NCBI RefSeq assembly: GCF_000685235.1
Contig: NZ_ARYH01000001.1
Location: 682,001 to 746,000 of the forward strand
DNA length: 64,000 nucleotides
Reading direction: 5' to 3'
Source: Hyphomonas adhaerens MHS-3
GTDB lineage: Bacteria; Pseudomonadota; Alphaproteobacteria; Caulobacterales; Hyphomonadaceae
Made by a program: the position numbers and the translations under genes. Shown piece after piece: positions 45,344-54,230 of the stretch. The notes under the pieces were generated by a model. It ran no database searches and had not been told where the DNA came from. It was given only the letters and a program-made list of their open reading frames with translations. Positions within the stretch are counted from its first letter, which is position 1. Each line of letters opens with the position of its first letter.

Positions 45344-45502
45344 GCATTGGCTTTAGCGGCAAACCCCCTGCCCGTTCAACGGGGAAACCCCCGCCTGCCT
45401 GCCCGGGCCACATGTTTGCCCGGACAGCCTGTACAGTGCGGCGCAAATTCCGGGTGGCGGGACGATGGCATGGGCGTATGACGTAGCCTCAAGGAGGCCG
45501 AC

Positions 45503-46915
45503 ATGTCTGACCCATTCGAGCGCGCCCGGCACCATGCCCGGAAATGGCTGGAAAATCTGGACACCGGCCCCGCCGGGGCACAGGCGGGCGCCGCAGAGCT
45601 GCGCGCCGCGTTTGAGGCGCCCCTGCCGGAAACGGGCCGCGACGCCGGTGAGATCATTGACGCCCTGGCCGCGAAGGCCACGCCGGGCCTGAACGCCAAT
45701 GCGGGCGGGCGCTTCTTCGCCTGGGTCATGGCCGGGTCCCTGCCCTCTGCCACAGCCGCCGACTGGCTTGTCTCGGCATGGGACCAGAATGTTGGCCTGT
45801 TCTCCGTCGCCCCGGCCGCTGCGATGATCGAGGAGATCACGGGCGAATGGCTGAAGGATCTGTTCGACCTGCCGCGAGACGCCTCCTTCGCCTTCACGAC
45901 GGGGTGCCAGATGGCGCACGTCACGGCGCTTGCGGCGGCGCGGCACCGCGTCCTCGCCCATGCTGGCTGGAATGTGGAGGAAGAGGGCCTCTTCGGTGCA
46001 CCCGCGATCCGCGTTCTGACAAGCCGCAACCGGCACGGCTCCATTGATTCCGCCATCCGCTATCTCGGCATTGGCCAGTCCAACATCGTGGACGTGGACA
46101 CCGGCCCGATGGGCGACATGCAGCTGGACGACCTGGAGCAAAAGCTCTCCCATTATGACGGGCCGATCATTCTCTGCCTGAACGCGGCGGACCTGAATGT
46201 CGGCACGTTCGACGATTTCGCCGCGCTGATCCCGGTGGCGAGGGCGGCAGGCGCCTGGGTGCATGTCGATGGCGCGTTCGGCCTGTTCGCGCGGGTCAGC
46301 GAGCGGCTGCGGTCTCTGACCGAAGGGATCGAGCTTGCCGACAGCTGGGCGACCGACGGCCATAAATGGCTGAACGTGCCCTATGATTGCGGCATTGCCT
46401 TTGTGCGGGATGCCGAAGCCCACCGCGCCGCCATGGCGCTGGGCGCGGCCTACCTCTCTCCCAGCAGGGAGGCGCGGGACCCGAATGACTGGAACCTCGA
46501 ACTCTCCCGCCGGGCCCGGGCGATCCCCGTCTATGCGGCCCTGCAGGAACTGGGGCGGCAAGGCGTGGCGGATCTGATCGACCGCTGTTGCGAGCATTGC
46601 CACGCGCTGGTCTCAGGCATCGGCGCCCTTTCCGTCCCCGGGGCCAGCGCAAAGGCGCTGAACGACCCCGTGCTCAATCAGGGCCTCGTCCGGTTTGAGC
46701 GGGCGGGTGCCAGCAAGGAAGAGAATGACGCGTTCACCGATGATATCATCGCCCGCGTTAACGCCAGTGGCGAAGCCTTCTTCTCCGGCACCACCTGGAA
46801 CGGCCGCCGCGCCATGCGCGTCAGCGTCGTCAGCTGGCGAACGAATGACGCGGATGTCGCGCACTCAATCGCGGCGGTGCAGACCTGCCTCACCGGGGCC
46901 CTTGCCGGCACCTAG
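45503..46915 (+). CDS. PLP-dependent group II decarboxylase family protein
   Basis: 470-residue type I fold PLP enzyme, similar to aromatic-L-amino-acid/glutamate decarboxylases. The pyridoxal lysine is in SWATDGHKWLNVPYD, with VHVDGAFGLFA (Asp pairing the PLP nitrogen) upstream and FTTGCQMAHVTAL near the phosphate site. AAGGAGG precedes the ATG by 6 nt. The 3' end, including 32 identical nucleotides, recurs as a relic at 48809-48940. The stop overlaps the convergent AraC stop by 4 nt. Substrate unknown; aspartate or aromatic amino acids are possible. Confidence 0.92.
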   Translation: MSDPFERARHHARKWLENLDTGPAGAQAGAAELRAAFEAPLPETGRDAGEIIDALAAKATPGLNANAGGRFFAWVMAGSLPSATAADWLVSAWDQNVGLFSVAPAAAMIEEITGEWLKDLFDLPRDASFAFTTGCQMAHVTALAAARHRVLAHAGWNVEEEGLFGAPAIRVLTSRNRHGSIDSAIRYLGIGQSNIVDVDTGPMGDMQLDDLEQKLSHYDGPIILCLNAADLNVGTFDDFAALIPVARAAGAWVHVDGAFGLFARVSERLRSLTEGIELADSWATDGHKWLNVPYDCGIAFVRDAEAHRAAMALGAAYLSPSREARDPNDWNLELSRRARAIPVYAALQELGRQGVADLIDRCCEHCHALVSGIGALSVPGASAKALNDPVLNQGLVRFERAGASKEENDAFTDDIIARVNASGEAFFSGTTWNGRRAMRVSVVSWRTNDADVAHSIAAVQTCLTGALAGT

Positions 46916-47817
46916 GCACTCTGTTGCACACGGGCACGCGCGGCGGCGATTTCCCGGCCCGGCGGCTGGCCGAACAGGCGGCCATATTCCCGTGTGAACT
47001 GCGGCACGCTTTCATAGCCGACCGCATAGGCCGCTTCGCTGGCTGTCAGCCCCTCGGCCAGCATCGCCCGGCGCGCTTCGATCAGGCGCAGCTGTTTCTG
47101 GAACTGCAGCGGCGAAAGCGAAGTGATCGCCCGGAAATGCTGGTGGAAGGACGACAGGCTCATCCCCGCCTCCGCCGCGAGGCGCTCGACCGGCAGCGCC
47201 TGCGCATAGTCCGACCGGAGCAAGGCCACGGCGCGGGCGATGCGCTGCGCCTGTCCGTCCGGCCAGCCGAACCGCCGGATCGCCGCACCGTGACGGCCTT
47301 CCAGCAGCCAATAGTGCATTTCCCGGACAAGCTGTGCCTGCAGCACGGGAACAGAAGCCGGACGATCGAGCAATCGCATCAGACGCAGCGCCGTGTCCGC
47401 CACTTCCCGCTCGGTCGGCTCCACCCGGACCGGCCCGCCATGCGGTGGCGGCAGCCCTGTCATTTCGGCACCGAGGTCCGCAATCACCGCAGGATCGAGA
47501 TCGAGCACCAGTGAGTAATAAGGCGCCTCCGGGCTGGCCTGCCGGATCTGGCTGATCGTCGGCACGTCCGCCATGATCAGCAGCGACTCGCCCGCACCGA
47601 AATCATAGACGTTCCGGCCCATTGTCACCTGTTTACCGCCCTGAAGCACGAGGCAGACAACGGGGCGGGAAATCGCATAGTCCAGTTCGCTGGGTGCCCC
47701 GGCACGGATGCAGGTGAGCCCCGGAATGGGGGTCGGCGCGCCGGCCCCTGCCCCGGAAGAGACGCCGGCATGCGCATCCGCAAACGCCTGTACGCGCGAG
47801 AGAAGCGTATCTGTCAT
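46912..47817 (-). CDS. AraC family transcriptional regulator
   Basis: 301 residues: an N-terminal AraC_N-type cupin (VVCLVLQGGKQVTMG, AGESLLIMADVPTISQI) and a C-terminal double HTH (AEAGMSLSSFHQHFRAIT and YAVGYESVPQFTREYGRLFG). Such regulators are usually activators of a neighbouring oxidoreductase. It is divergent from the SDR gene, which is the likely target. ATG at 47817; the frame is open to 47943, but no N-terminal similarity exists there. Confidence 0.92.
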   Translation of the reverse strand: MTDTLLSRVQAFADAHAGVSSGAGAGAPTPIPGLTCIRAGAPSELDYAISRPVVCLVLQGGKQVTMGRNVYDFGAGESLLIMADVPTISQIRQASPEAPYYSLVLDLDPAVIADLGAEMTGLPPPHGGPVRVEPTEREVADTALRLMRLLDRPASVPVLQAQLVREMHYWLLEGRHGAAIRRFGWPDGQAQRIARAVALLRSDYAQALPVERLAAEAGMSLSSFHQHFRAITSLSPLQFQKQLRLIEARRAMLAEGLTASEAAYAVGYESVPQFTREYGRLFGQPPGREIAAARARVQQSA

Positions 47818-47955
47818 GAGGGCCTGTCTACCGCGTCTGCGGGCACTGCGCCAGCCGCCCCGGAGAATCAGGCAAGTATTGCGAAGGTTTCGGCAACGCC
47901 TTTCCCCGCCCCGGCCGGTATGCATCCGGCATCGCAGAGACAAAAGGAGACCTGC

Positions 47956-48711
47956 ATGACAAAGATCGCACTCGTCACCGGCGGCAGCCGCGGCCTCGGC
48001 CGCAACACTGCCCTCAGCATCGCCCGCCGTGGAAGCGACGTCATTCTCACCTACCGCTCCCGCGCGGAAGAGGCGGAGGCCGTCGTCGGCGAGATCGAAG
48101 CCATGGGCCGCAAGGCCGTGGCCTTCCAGCTCGACACGGCAGACGCCGCAAGCTTCGCGGATTTCGCAGAGCGCCTCTCAGTCGCGCTTCGCCGGGTCTG
48201 GGACCGCGAAACCTTCGATCATCTCGTCAACAATGCCGGCCATGGCGACATGGCCCTGATCGCCGACACGACCGAAGCGCAGTTCGACGCCCTGGTGGAT
48301 GTCCACTTCAAGGGCGTCTTCTTCCTGACACAGGCCCTGCTGCCGCTGATCGCCGATGGCGGGCGCATCGTGAACCTGTCATCGGGGCTCACCCGCGTCG
48401 CCGCACCCGGCTTCGCCGCCTATTCCGCAGTGAAAGGCGCCGTCGAAGTGCTGAGCGTCTATCTCGCCAAGGAAGTCGGCAGCCGCGGCATCGCTGTGAA
48501 CACGGTCGCACCGGGCGCCATCGAGACCGACTTTCTGGGCGGGGCCGTGCGCGACACGCCGGACCTCAACCGCACTTTCGCGGAGATGACCGCACTCGGC
48601 CGCGTCGGCGTGCCGGACGATATCGGCCCGATGATCGCCAGCCTTCTGGCCCCGGACAATCGCTGGATCAATGCCCAGCGGATCGAAGTTTCCGGCGGTC
48701 AGGGCATCTGA
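47956..48711 (+). CDS. SDR family oxidoreductase
   Basis: 251-residue short-chain dehydrogenase/reductase. TGGSRGLG (nucleotide-binding), NNAG, and the catalytic YSAVKGA (YxxxK) with an upstream Ser (NLSSGLT) are present; NADPH preference is suggested by the arginines after the first glycine-rich loop. AAAGGAGA precedes the ATG. It forms a divergent pair with the AraC regulator across 138 nt. Confidence 0.93.
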   Translation: MTKIALVTGGSRGLGRNTALSIARRGSDVILTYRSRAEEAEAVVGEIEAMGRKAVAFQLDTADAASFADFAERLSVALRRVWDRETFDHLVNNAGHGDMALIADTTEAQFDALVDVHFKGVFFLTQALLPLIADGGRIVNLSSGLTRVAAPGFAAYSAVKGAVEVLSVYLAKEVGSRGIAVNTVAPGAIETDFLGGAVRDTPDLNRTFAEMTALGRVGVPDDIGPMIASLLAPDNRWINAQRIEVSGGQGI

Positions 48712-48750
48712 CCGCCCGGCCAGACATCCCCAGACAGCGACACCCCAGAC

Positions 48751-48783
48751 AAAAAAGGCCGCCCGGTGAGGGGCGGCCTTTTC
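48751..48783 (+). terminator. Rho-independent terminator of the SDR gene
   Basis: GGCCGCCC and GGGCGGCC form an 8-bp stem with a 6-nt loop, preceded by six As and followed by four Ts, so it may work on both strands. The core is the same as in the pnp terminator at 49508-49536. Confidence 0.88.
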
Positions 48784-48808
48784 AATTCGGTGCCTGGGGC
48801 GAAGACTA

Positions 48809-48940
48809 TTCTTCTCCCCCACCACCTGGAACGGCCAGCGCGCCATGCGCGTCAGCGTCGTCAGCTGGCGGACGGATGAGGAGGATGTGGCCCGCACGAT
48901 TGCGGCGGTGGCGAAGGCGCTGTCAGACGCGAACGCTTAG
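48809..48940 (+). pseudogene. C-terminal relic of a second PLP decarboxylase
   Basis: The reading frame FFSPTTWNGQRAMRVSVVSW continues to a TAG stop at 48938 and matches the last residues of the decarboxylase at 45503-46915 (FFSGTTWNGRRAMRV...). Thirty-two nucleotides (48839-48870) are identical to 46808-46839. No start codon or upstream homologous region exists; the SDR terminator lies just before it. It is a remnant of a duplicated or replaced gene. Its stop overlaps the SRPBCC stop by 4 nt. Confidence 0.85.
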
Positions 48941-49428
48941 CAGGGCTGGGCGCCGGCCTCGGAATAGATGATGCTGGCACTGGGCATGCGCTCCACCAGT
49001 GTGGCCAGCCTGTCCAGCGTCAACTCGAACTGGCGGGTCAGCCAGTCGGTGTCCAGGCCCGGCGGCGTGTCATCGGCCACGATCCTCAGGCATGTCCCCT
49101 CCGCGACGTCCTCAAGGCTCCATGTGACGCGCATCGTGCCGGTGAAGCCCTGCAAGGCGGAGTCGAGTTCCAGGATCTGCACAATCTGCTGGTCGCTGAT
49201 GATGTCGATAAAGCGCCCATTGATGGCCTCGACGGGGCAGTCTCCATCGCGGCCGAAAGAGACGCGGAACGTGCCGCCCGGCCGCAGATCGAATTTGTCG
49301 ATGCGCATATCCTCCCCATCCGGCAACAGCCAGAGGGCAAGCTGGTCCAGGTCCGTCATCGCGCCGTAAAGCGTGTCTTCCGGCGCAAAGACAATACGGG
49401 AGGCTTCATGAGTTTTGCAGGCAGGCAT
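48937..49428 (-). CDS. SRPBCC/AHSA1 family protein
   Basis: 163-residue START-like helix-grip protein. The SRPBCC hallmarks RIVFAPEDTLYGAMTDLDQLALWL (the N-terminal strand and helix) and MRVTWSLEDVAEGTCLRIVADD are present. These bind small hydrophobic molecules or chaperone clients. Function not assigned. Flanked by two terminators with the same stem core. Confidence 0.88.
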   Translation of the reverse strand: MPACKTHEASRIVFAPEDTLYGAMTDLDQLALWLLPDGEDMRIDKFDLRPGGTFRVSFGRDGDCPVEAINGRFIDIISDQQIVQILELDSALQGFTGTMRVTWSLEDVAEGTCLRIVADDTPPGLDTDWLTRQFELTLDRLATLVERMPSASIIYSEAGAQPC

Positions 49429-49507
49429 GTGTTCGGCTCGTCAATTCTTGTTGCTTGAGCGAATTGACGCGCGAAATGCGGCCGGGTTCCGGAAAACATC
49501 TGGGCAA

Positions 49508-49536
49508 TAAAAAGGCCGCCCGTTTCGGGGCGGCCT
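49508..49536 (-). terminator. Rho-independent terminator of pnp
   Basis: GGCCGCCC and GGGCGGCC stem with 6-nt loop; on the minus strand it is followed by five Ts. It lies 23 nt past the pnp stop. Confidence 0.88.
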
Positions 49537-49559
49537 TCTGAATACGGTTGGGGAGAGGT

Positions 49560-51695
49560 TTATTCCTCTTCGCCGTCCTTGTCTTCGGAGATTTCCTTGC
49601 CGGTCTCCTGGTCGACGACTTTCATCGACAGGCGGACTTTGCCGCGATCGTCGAAGCCGAGCAGCTTGACCCAGACCTTGTCGCCTTCCTTGACCACGTC
49701 TTTCGGATGGCCAACGCGCTCGTTCGCCATCTGCGACACGTGGACGAGGCCATCCTTCGGACCGAAGAAGTTCACGAAGGCGCCGAAGTCTTTCAGGCCA
49801 ACGACCGTGCCCTGATAGATCTCGCCGACTTCCGGCTCTGCAACGATCTCCTTGATCATCTGCAGGGCCTTGTCGATGGACGGACGGTCAAGCGCGGAGA
49901 CCTGCACGGTGCCATCATCGTCGATGTTCACCTTGGCGCCGGACTCGTCCACGATGCCGCGGATCACCTTGCCGCCCGAGCCGATCACGTCGCGGATCTT
50001 GTCGGTCGGCACTTTGATGATTTCCATCTGCGGGGCATTCTCGGACAGTGCGCCACGGCTTTCGCCGAGGGCTTCGGCCATCTTGCCAAGGATGTGCATC
50101 CGGCCGCCATTCGCCTGGGCGAGGGCTTTCTCCATGATGTCCTTGGTGATGCCGGCGACCTTGATGTCCATCTGCAGCGAAGTCACGCCGACTTCGGTAC
50201 CAGCGACCTTGAAGTCCATGTCGCCGAGGTGGTCTTCGTCACCCAGGATGTCGGACAGGACGGCGAACTCTTCGCCTTCCAGGATCAGGCCCATGGCGAT
50301 ACCGGAGACCGGACGGGTCACCGGCACGCCGGCGTCCATCATGGCCAGCGAGCAGCCGCAGACCGTCGCCATCGAGGACGAGCCGTTGGACTCGGTGATC
50401 TCGGAGACAAGACGGATCGTGTACGGGAATTCCGCGTGATCCGGCAGAACGGCTTTCAGCGCGCGCCAGGCGAGCTTGCCGTGGCCGATTTCGCGGCGGC
50501 CTGCCCCACCCATCCGGCCGGTTTCACCGACGGAGTATGGCGGGAAGTTGTAGTGCAGGAGGAAGTTTTCCTTCCGCGTGCCGTCGAGGCTGTCGATGTA
50601 CTGTTCGTCATCGGATGTTCCCAGCGTGGCCACACAGATCGCCTGCGTTTCACCGCGGGTGAAGAGCGAGGAACCGTGCGTACGCGGCAGGAAGCCGGCT
50701 TCGGCCAAGATCGGGCGAACCTGATCCAGCTTGCGGCCGTCGATGCGTTCGCCGGTCTTCAGGATGTCCCCGCGGACCACAGCGGCTTCGGTTGCCTTGA
50801 AGGCGGCCTTGAACGTGTCACCGGACATTTCGCCCGGCTCTTCTTCGGTGCCCACCAGCGCGGCTTTCGCCTTGTCGCGGGCTTCGCCAACGGCGACCTG
50901 GCGCGACAGCTTGTCGGTGATCTTGTAGGCGGCAGACAGGTCTGCGCCGACAATCTTCTGGATCGCAGCGACGGCGGCGGAATTGTCCACCGGCTCGAAG
51001 TCGAACGGGGCCTTGGCGGCTTTCTCGGCGAGGTCGATGATCGCGTCGATCACCGGCTGCATGGCGTCATGGCCGGCGACAACGGCGCCCAGCATGACTT
51101 CCTCGGAAAGTTCCTTGGCCTGAGATTCCACCATCATCACGGCGTCGGCGGTGCCGGCGACGACGAGGTCCAGCTCGGACTCTTCAAGGTCCATCTGGCT
51201 CGGGTTGATGAGGTATTCGCCATCCTTGTAGCCGACGCGCGCTGCGCCGATCGGGCCCATGAACGGGGCGCCGGAAAGGACGAGCGCCGCAGAGGCGCCG
51301 ATCATGCCGAGCACGTCCGGATCGTTTTCGAGATCGTAGGACACAGCCGTCAGCACGACCTGGACTTCATGCTTGAAGCCGGACACGAACAGCGGGCGGA
51401 TCGGGCGGTCGATGAGGCGCGAGGTCAGCGTCTCTTTCTCGGTCGGGCGGCCTTCACGCTTGAAGTAGCCACCCGGGATGCGGCCCGATGCGTAGTATTT
51501 TTCCTGATAGTTGACAGTCAGCGGGAAGAAGTCCTGTCCGGGCTTGGCTTCCTTCGCAAAAACGGCCGTCGCGAGGAGGACCGTGTCGCCGTAAGTCACC
51601 ATAACGGCGCCATCGGCCTGGCGGGCCACCTGGCCCGTTTCAATCGTCAGCGTGCGGCCGGCCCATTCCAGCGACACGGATTGCTTGTTAAACAT
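49560..51695 (-). CDS. pnp: Polyribonucleotide nucleotidyltransferase
   Basis: PNPase, 711 residues: phosphorolytic 3'-5' exoribonuclease and degradosome partner. Two RNase PH domains (1-210 and 310-540) with an intervening all-helical part, a KH domain ([15 protein letters not shown] near 557-571), and an S1 domain ([17 protein letters not shown]...) near 620-690. It follows rpsO across a hairpin of terminator type; in E. coli this leader is the site of PNPase autoregulation. Confidence 0.97.
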   Translation of the reverse strand: MFNKQSVSLEWAGRTLTIETGQVARQADGAVMVTYGDTVLLATAVFAKEAKPGQDFFPLTVNYQEKYYASGRIPGGYFKREGRPTEKETLTSRLIDRPIRPLFVSGFKHEVQVVLTAVSYDLENDPDVLGMIGASAALVLSGAPFMGPIGAARVGYKDGEYLINPSQMDLEESELDLVVAGTADAVMMVESQAKELSEEVMLGAVVAGHDAMQPVIDAIIDLAEKAAKAPFDFEPVDNSAAVAAIQKIVGADLSAAYKITDKLSRQVAVGEARDKAKAALVGTEEEPGEMSGDTFKAAFKATEAAVVRGDILKTGERIDGRKLDQVRPILAEAGFLPRTHGSSLFTRGETQAICVATLGTSDDEQYIDSLDGTRKENFLLHYNFPPYSVGETGRMGGAGRREIGHGKLAWRALKAVLPDHAEFPYTIRLVSEITESNGSSSMATVCGCSLAMMDAGVPVTRPVSGIAMGLILEGEEFAVLSDILGDEDHLGDMDFKVAGTEVGVTSLQMDIKVAGITKDIMEKALAQANGGRMHILGKMAEALGESRGALSENAPQMEIIKVPTDKIRDVIGSGGKVIRGIVDESGAKVNIDDDGTVQVSALDRPSIDKALQMIKEIVAEPEVGEIYQGTVVGLKDFGAFVNFFGPKDGLVHVSQMANERVGHPKDVVKEGDKVWVKLLGFDDRGKVRLSMKVVDQETGKEISEDKDGEEE

Positions 51696-51720
51696 TTCGT
51701 CTTGTCTTTCTTCACATACG

Positions 51721-51760
51721 AAAAGCCCGCCGCGGCCCTATTGCCCGGCGGGCTTGTTTT
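51721..51760 (-). terminator. rpsO-pnp intergenic terminator/attenuator
   Basis: AAGCCCGCCG pairs with CGGCGGGCTT around a GC-rich loop, with a 4-T run on the minus strand. Located between rpsO and pnp; probably attenuates read-through, or is an RNase III-type processing site as in E. coli. Confidence 0.8.
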
Positions 51761-51768
51761 GGGTCGCC

Positions 51769-52038
51769 CTAGCGGCGAATGCCCAGTTCGGCGATGAGTT
51801 TGGTATACCGCGCCTCATCCTTGCCCTTGACGTAATCAAGCAGCTTTCTGCGCGTTGCCACCATGGCCAGCAGGCCGCGGCGGGAGTGGTTGTCTTTTTT
51901 GTTCGTTTTGAAGTGGTCGGTCAGATTGTTGATCCGTTCGGTCAGGATCGCGACCTGCACTTCCGGAGAGCCCGTATCGCCGGGTTTGGTGGCGAATTTC
52001 GTGATGAGCTCTGCTTTTTTCTCAGCGGTGATCGACAT
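51769..52038 (-). CDS. rpsO: 30S ribosomal protein S15
   Basis: 89 residues, normal length. It binds the central domain of 16S r[52 protein letters not shown] and [12 protein letters not shown] are characteristic. Usually directly downstream of truB; here separated from it by an AT-rich gene and two non-coding segments. Confidence 0.98.
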   Translation of the reverse strand: MSITAEKKAELITKFATKPGDTGSPEVQVAILTERINNLTDHFKTNKKDNHSRRGLLAMVATRRKLLDYVKGKDEARYTKLIAELGIRR

Positions 52039-52257
52039 CGTATATCTTTCGTACTGTCGCCTTGCGGCGGGGTTTACATAAACGCCTGATTTGGCGGGGT
52101 TTTTCGGTGTTTTCCGGGGTCATTGGCCACAGCCGGGATGTCGTCCAGCAGGGTCAAGGTCCAGAGGCCCACCTCAAGCGGCGGCTTATGGCTCATTTTG
52201 GGGGGGAATGGAAGGGGGCGAGGTGAGTTGAGAAATCGCTGATCAAATGCCTAAATA

Positions 52258-53631
52258 TCAAAAGACGTGGACAACGCCAAATAGCTGACCGTTCAGCAAG
52301 CTACTCACAAAAACGTTCAGCTTTGGGTCGTGATAAGCTTCCGCCATCTGGCTCAGTAGACGGGTCAACGGTTCCTGCGTTCCCTCACATAGAAAATATA
52401 GCTCTACGCTTTCAAAATTATTCTCTGTGGCCATACCACGTGTAATGTTCAATGCTTTTTCTATTTTAGAAAAACTTGTTTGGTCGGAAATGGTTTTCAC
52501 CTCTACAGCAATAGAGGTGGCTTCTTTTAAATTGCGAACGATGAAGTCATAAGATCGCCCCTGAGAAAATTCGATGTGAGCGCCGGGATACTTTTCGAGC
52601 AGATATTCATATACGGCATTTTCAACTTCCAACTCGAACACGCGACGCTTGAATAATAAAGCCGTCTTGAGGTTGCTCGCATTCTCCGACCGGCGTTCAT
52701 TTCTACGAGCAACATCTTTAACAGTCTCAATTGCGTCAGAGCTGATTTCTGCGCCTTCGTTCTCTTTCGCATATCGCAGAAAAGAGTCCGAAGCGTATGC
52801 AATGACATTCTTCGACCCAGTAATCTGACAGAATTCTTCTACCAGTTCTCTTCGAATACCGATTGTCTTGTTTCCAGAGGAACGTACCCTCCACCACCAA
52901 TCATCTTTCGCATCGTCAGTCACGATCACAAGCGACGCTGATTTAACATCAGAAAAGTAAGAAAGAATCTGATGCCAGTTCAAATAATCCCCAAAAGCGC
53001 TCTGGTAATGCAAACCATTGAAGTGGAAATGACCTTCTGAATCCTCTGCTTTTTCTGCGTCCTTAAAACCAGGAGGCATCAGATCATCGTATCGCTTTTG
53101 ACCCTCAACATATATTGAATCAAGCTCTTCTTGATCCTTAGGCGGACTACCCACACGGCCTGAAAATATTGCATCGATTCTGCTGCGAATTGGATCAAAG
53201 TCGTTCACGTCGATTTGTTTGTCGGCAGACTGAGAAATTATTTTAAGTGCTTTCTCCTTTGCCCCATCAAACACATCAATGATTGCTTGGGGGTCGATGA
53301 AAGAATGTCGTTTATCTAATTCGAGCTTCGAAAACTCTCGCGACAACTGGGTGACAGAGCCATCTACTAGCTTACGAACGTCACCTATCCGCTCACGCTG
53401 TGCTGCAATAACTTTCAGTCTGTTCCTCTGATATTCAAGTGCGATGTTATGGGGAACCCAAACTCGGTCTTTGAATTTCTCGATTGTATCTAGAAGCTCT
53501 GTCGCAACCTTTTCGGGATATCTATAAACATTCAAGAGAACGTTCGCATCAAACACGAAAGTGGCATCGGCCCAGACCTTTTTCGCACCAGCTTCATCAA
53601 ACTTGTAAAATGATGGGAATTGATCCCGCAT
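52258..53631 (-). CDS. PIN_8-like nuclease fused to a PD-(D/E)XK-like domain
   Basis: 457 residues, AT-richer than every neighbour and rich in Lys, Asn, Ser and Ile. Residues 1-260 look like a PIN_8 (DUF4935-type) domain: Asp28 in FVFDANVLLN, Glu66 in PHNIALEYQRNR, GDYLNWHQIL (214-223), and TDDAKDDWWW (238-247) give the acidic metal site. After a Lys/Arg/Glu-rich helix, residues 330-380 read as a nuclease-like fold: Glu337, Asp362 in SYDFIVRN, and E377-V-K379, spacing as in PD-(D/E)XK enzymes. GGAGGT is 9 nt before the ATG. A role in phage defence or stress RNase activity is an inference; no immunity partner is adjacent. Confidence 0.8.
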   Translation of the reverse strand: MRDQFPSFYKFDEAGAKKVWADATFVFDANVLLNVYRYPEKVATELLDTIEKFKDRVWVPHNIALEYQRNRLKVIAAQRERIGDVRKLVDGSVTQLSREFSKLELDKRHSFIDPQAIIDVFDGAKEKALKIISQSADKQIDVNDFDPIRSRIDAIFSGRVGSPPKDQEELDSIYVEGQKRYDDLMPPGFKDAEKAEDSEGHFHFNGLHYQSAFGDYLNWHQILSYFSDVKSASLVIVTDDAKDDWWWRVRSSGNKTIGIRRELVEEFCQITGSKNVIAYASDSFLRYAKENEGAEISSDAIETVKDVARRNERRSENASNLKTALLFKRRVFELEVENAVYEYLLEKYPGAHIEFSQGRSYDFIVRNLKEATSIAVEVKTISDQTSFSKIEKALNITRGMATENNFESVELYFLCEGTQEPLTRLLSQMAEAYHDPKLNVFVSSLLNGQLFGVVHVF

Positions 53632-53675
53632 CTTCTGCCACCTCCGATAGCGTCAAACACAAAAGCACCAGATTT

Positions 53676-53706
53676 CCTATAAATTGCAAGCGTGGAGAAT
53701 GGACAA
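53676..53706 (-). promoter_or_regulatory. Possible promoter of the PIN-nuclease gene
   Basis: On the minus strand TTGTCC (-35-like) and TATAGG (-10-like) lie 19 bp apart, about 45 nt before the ATG. The -10 falls in an AT-rich patch. The match is only partial, and spacing is slightly long. Confidence 0.25.
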
Positions 53707-54230
53707 CCAATCCCACACGCTTGGCAACCTCGCTCCCCCACTGCAACAGCAAAGTAGCGCCTCTCCCACCCTCCCAATCCACCCCATATCCCCACCCGGG
53801 CATTCTGTGCGCCTTCTCAGGGCGGGGGCCGGGCCGGTACCGTTCGGTTTGCTTTGGGGAGGATTGGAGAGATTGGTTTGCACCCGGGGTAACGGCCGGG
53901 GGCAAGTCTAGAGAATCCGGTCGGGTGGGGGTGAAGGGAAAGACGACCTACCAAGGCCAGGACTGCTATGGCGGATCCGGTTTCATCCTTTCGGGGGTGT
54001 TGCTGGGCCGGCCGGGCATGGCAGGTGCATCCTGTCATGAAACGGCGGACGCGCCCGCGGATATCGAAATCTCCAGTCGGCGCGGCGGGCGGTAACGCTC
54101 CATTCCGTAGCCTATCTTTTGACTTCTGGCGGAGCGCCACGGCGCCCGCTGCGCCATGGCCCCGTTAGGGCCGGAATGTTCCGTCACCGGATGGCTGAGG
54201 CCATGCCGGTTCAAAGTGCTGGGCGGGATG
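53707..54230. other. Non-coding region between PIN gene and truB
   Basis: About 520 bp upstream of the accessory gene and downstream of truB. Short open frames exist on both strands, but none has coding bias or a ribosome site. It includes the hairpin at 53878-53905 and several GC-rich stretches. No tRNA, repeat-flanked target duplication or transposase remnant is recognised. Confidence 0.6.
53878..53905. repeat. Imperfect hairpin in the truB-PIN gap
   Basis: TTGCACCCGG and CCGGGGGCAA pair with one mismatch around an 8-nt loop. It is not T-rich afterward. It may be a REP-like element or a relic of insertion. Confidence 0.45.

Noticed and set aside
49548..51797. 749-codon open frame antisense to pnp
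   Set aside because: No domain similarity; PNPase on the other strand shows all expected domains.
53484..54095. 203-codon plus-strand frame across the start of the PIN gene
   Set aside because: Mostly Pro/Ser/Gly-rich without coding bias; overlaps the ribosome site and start of a well-supported gene.
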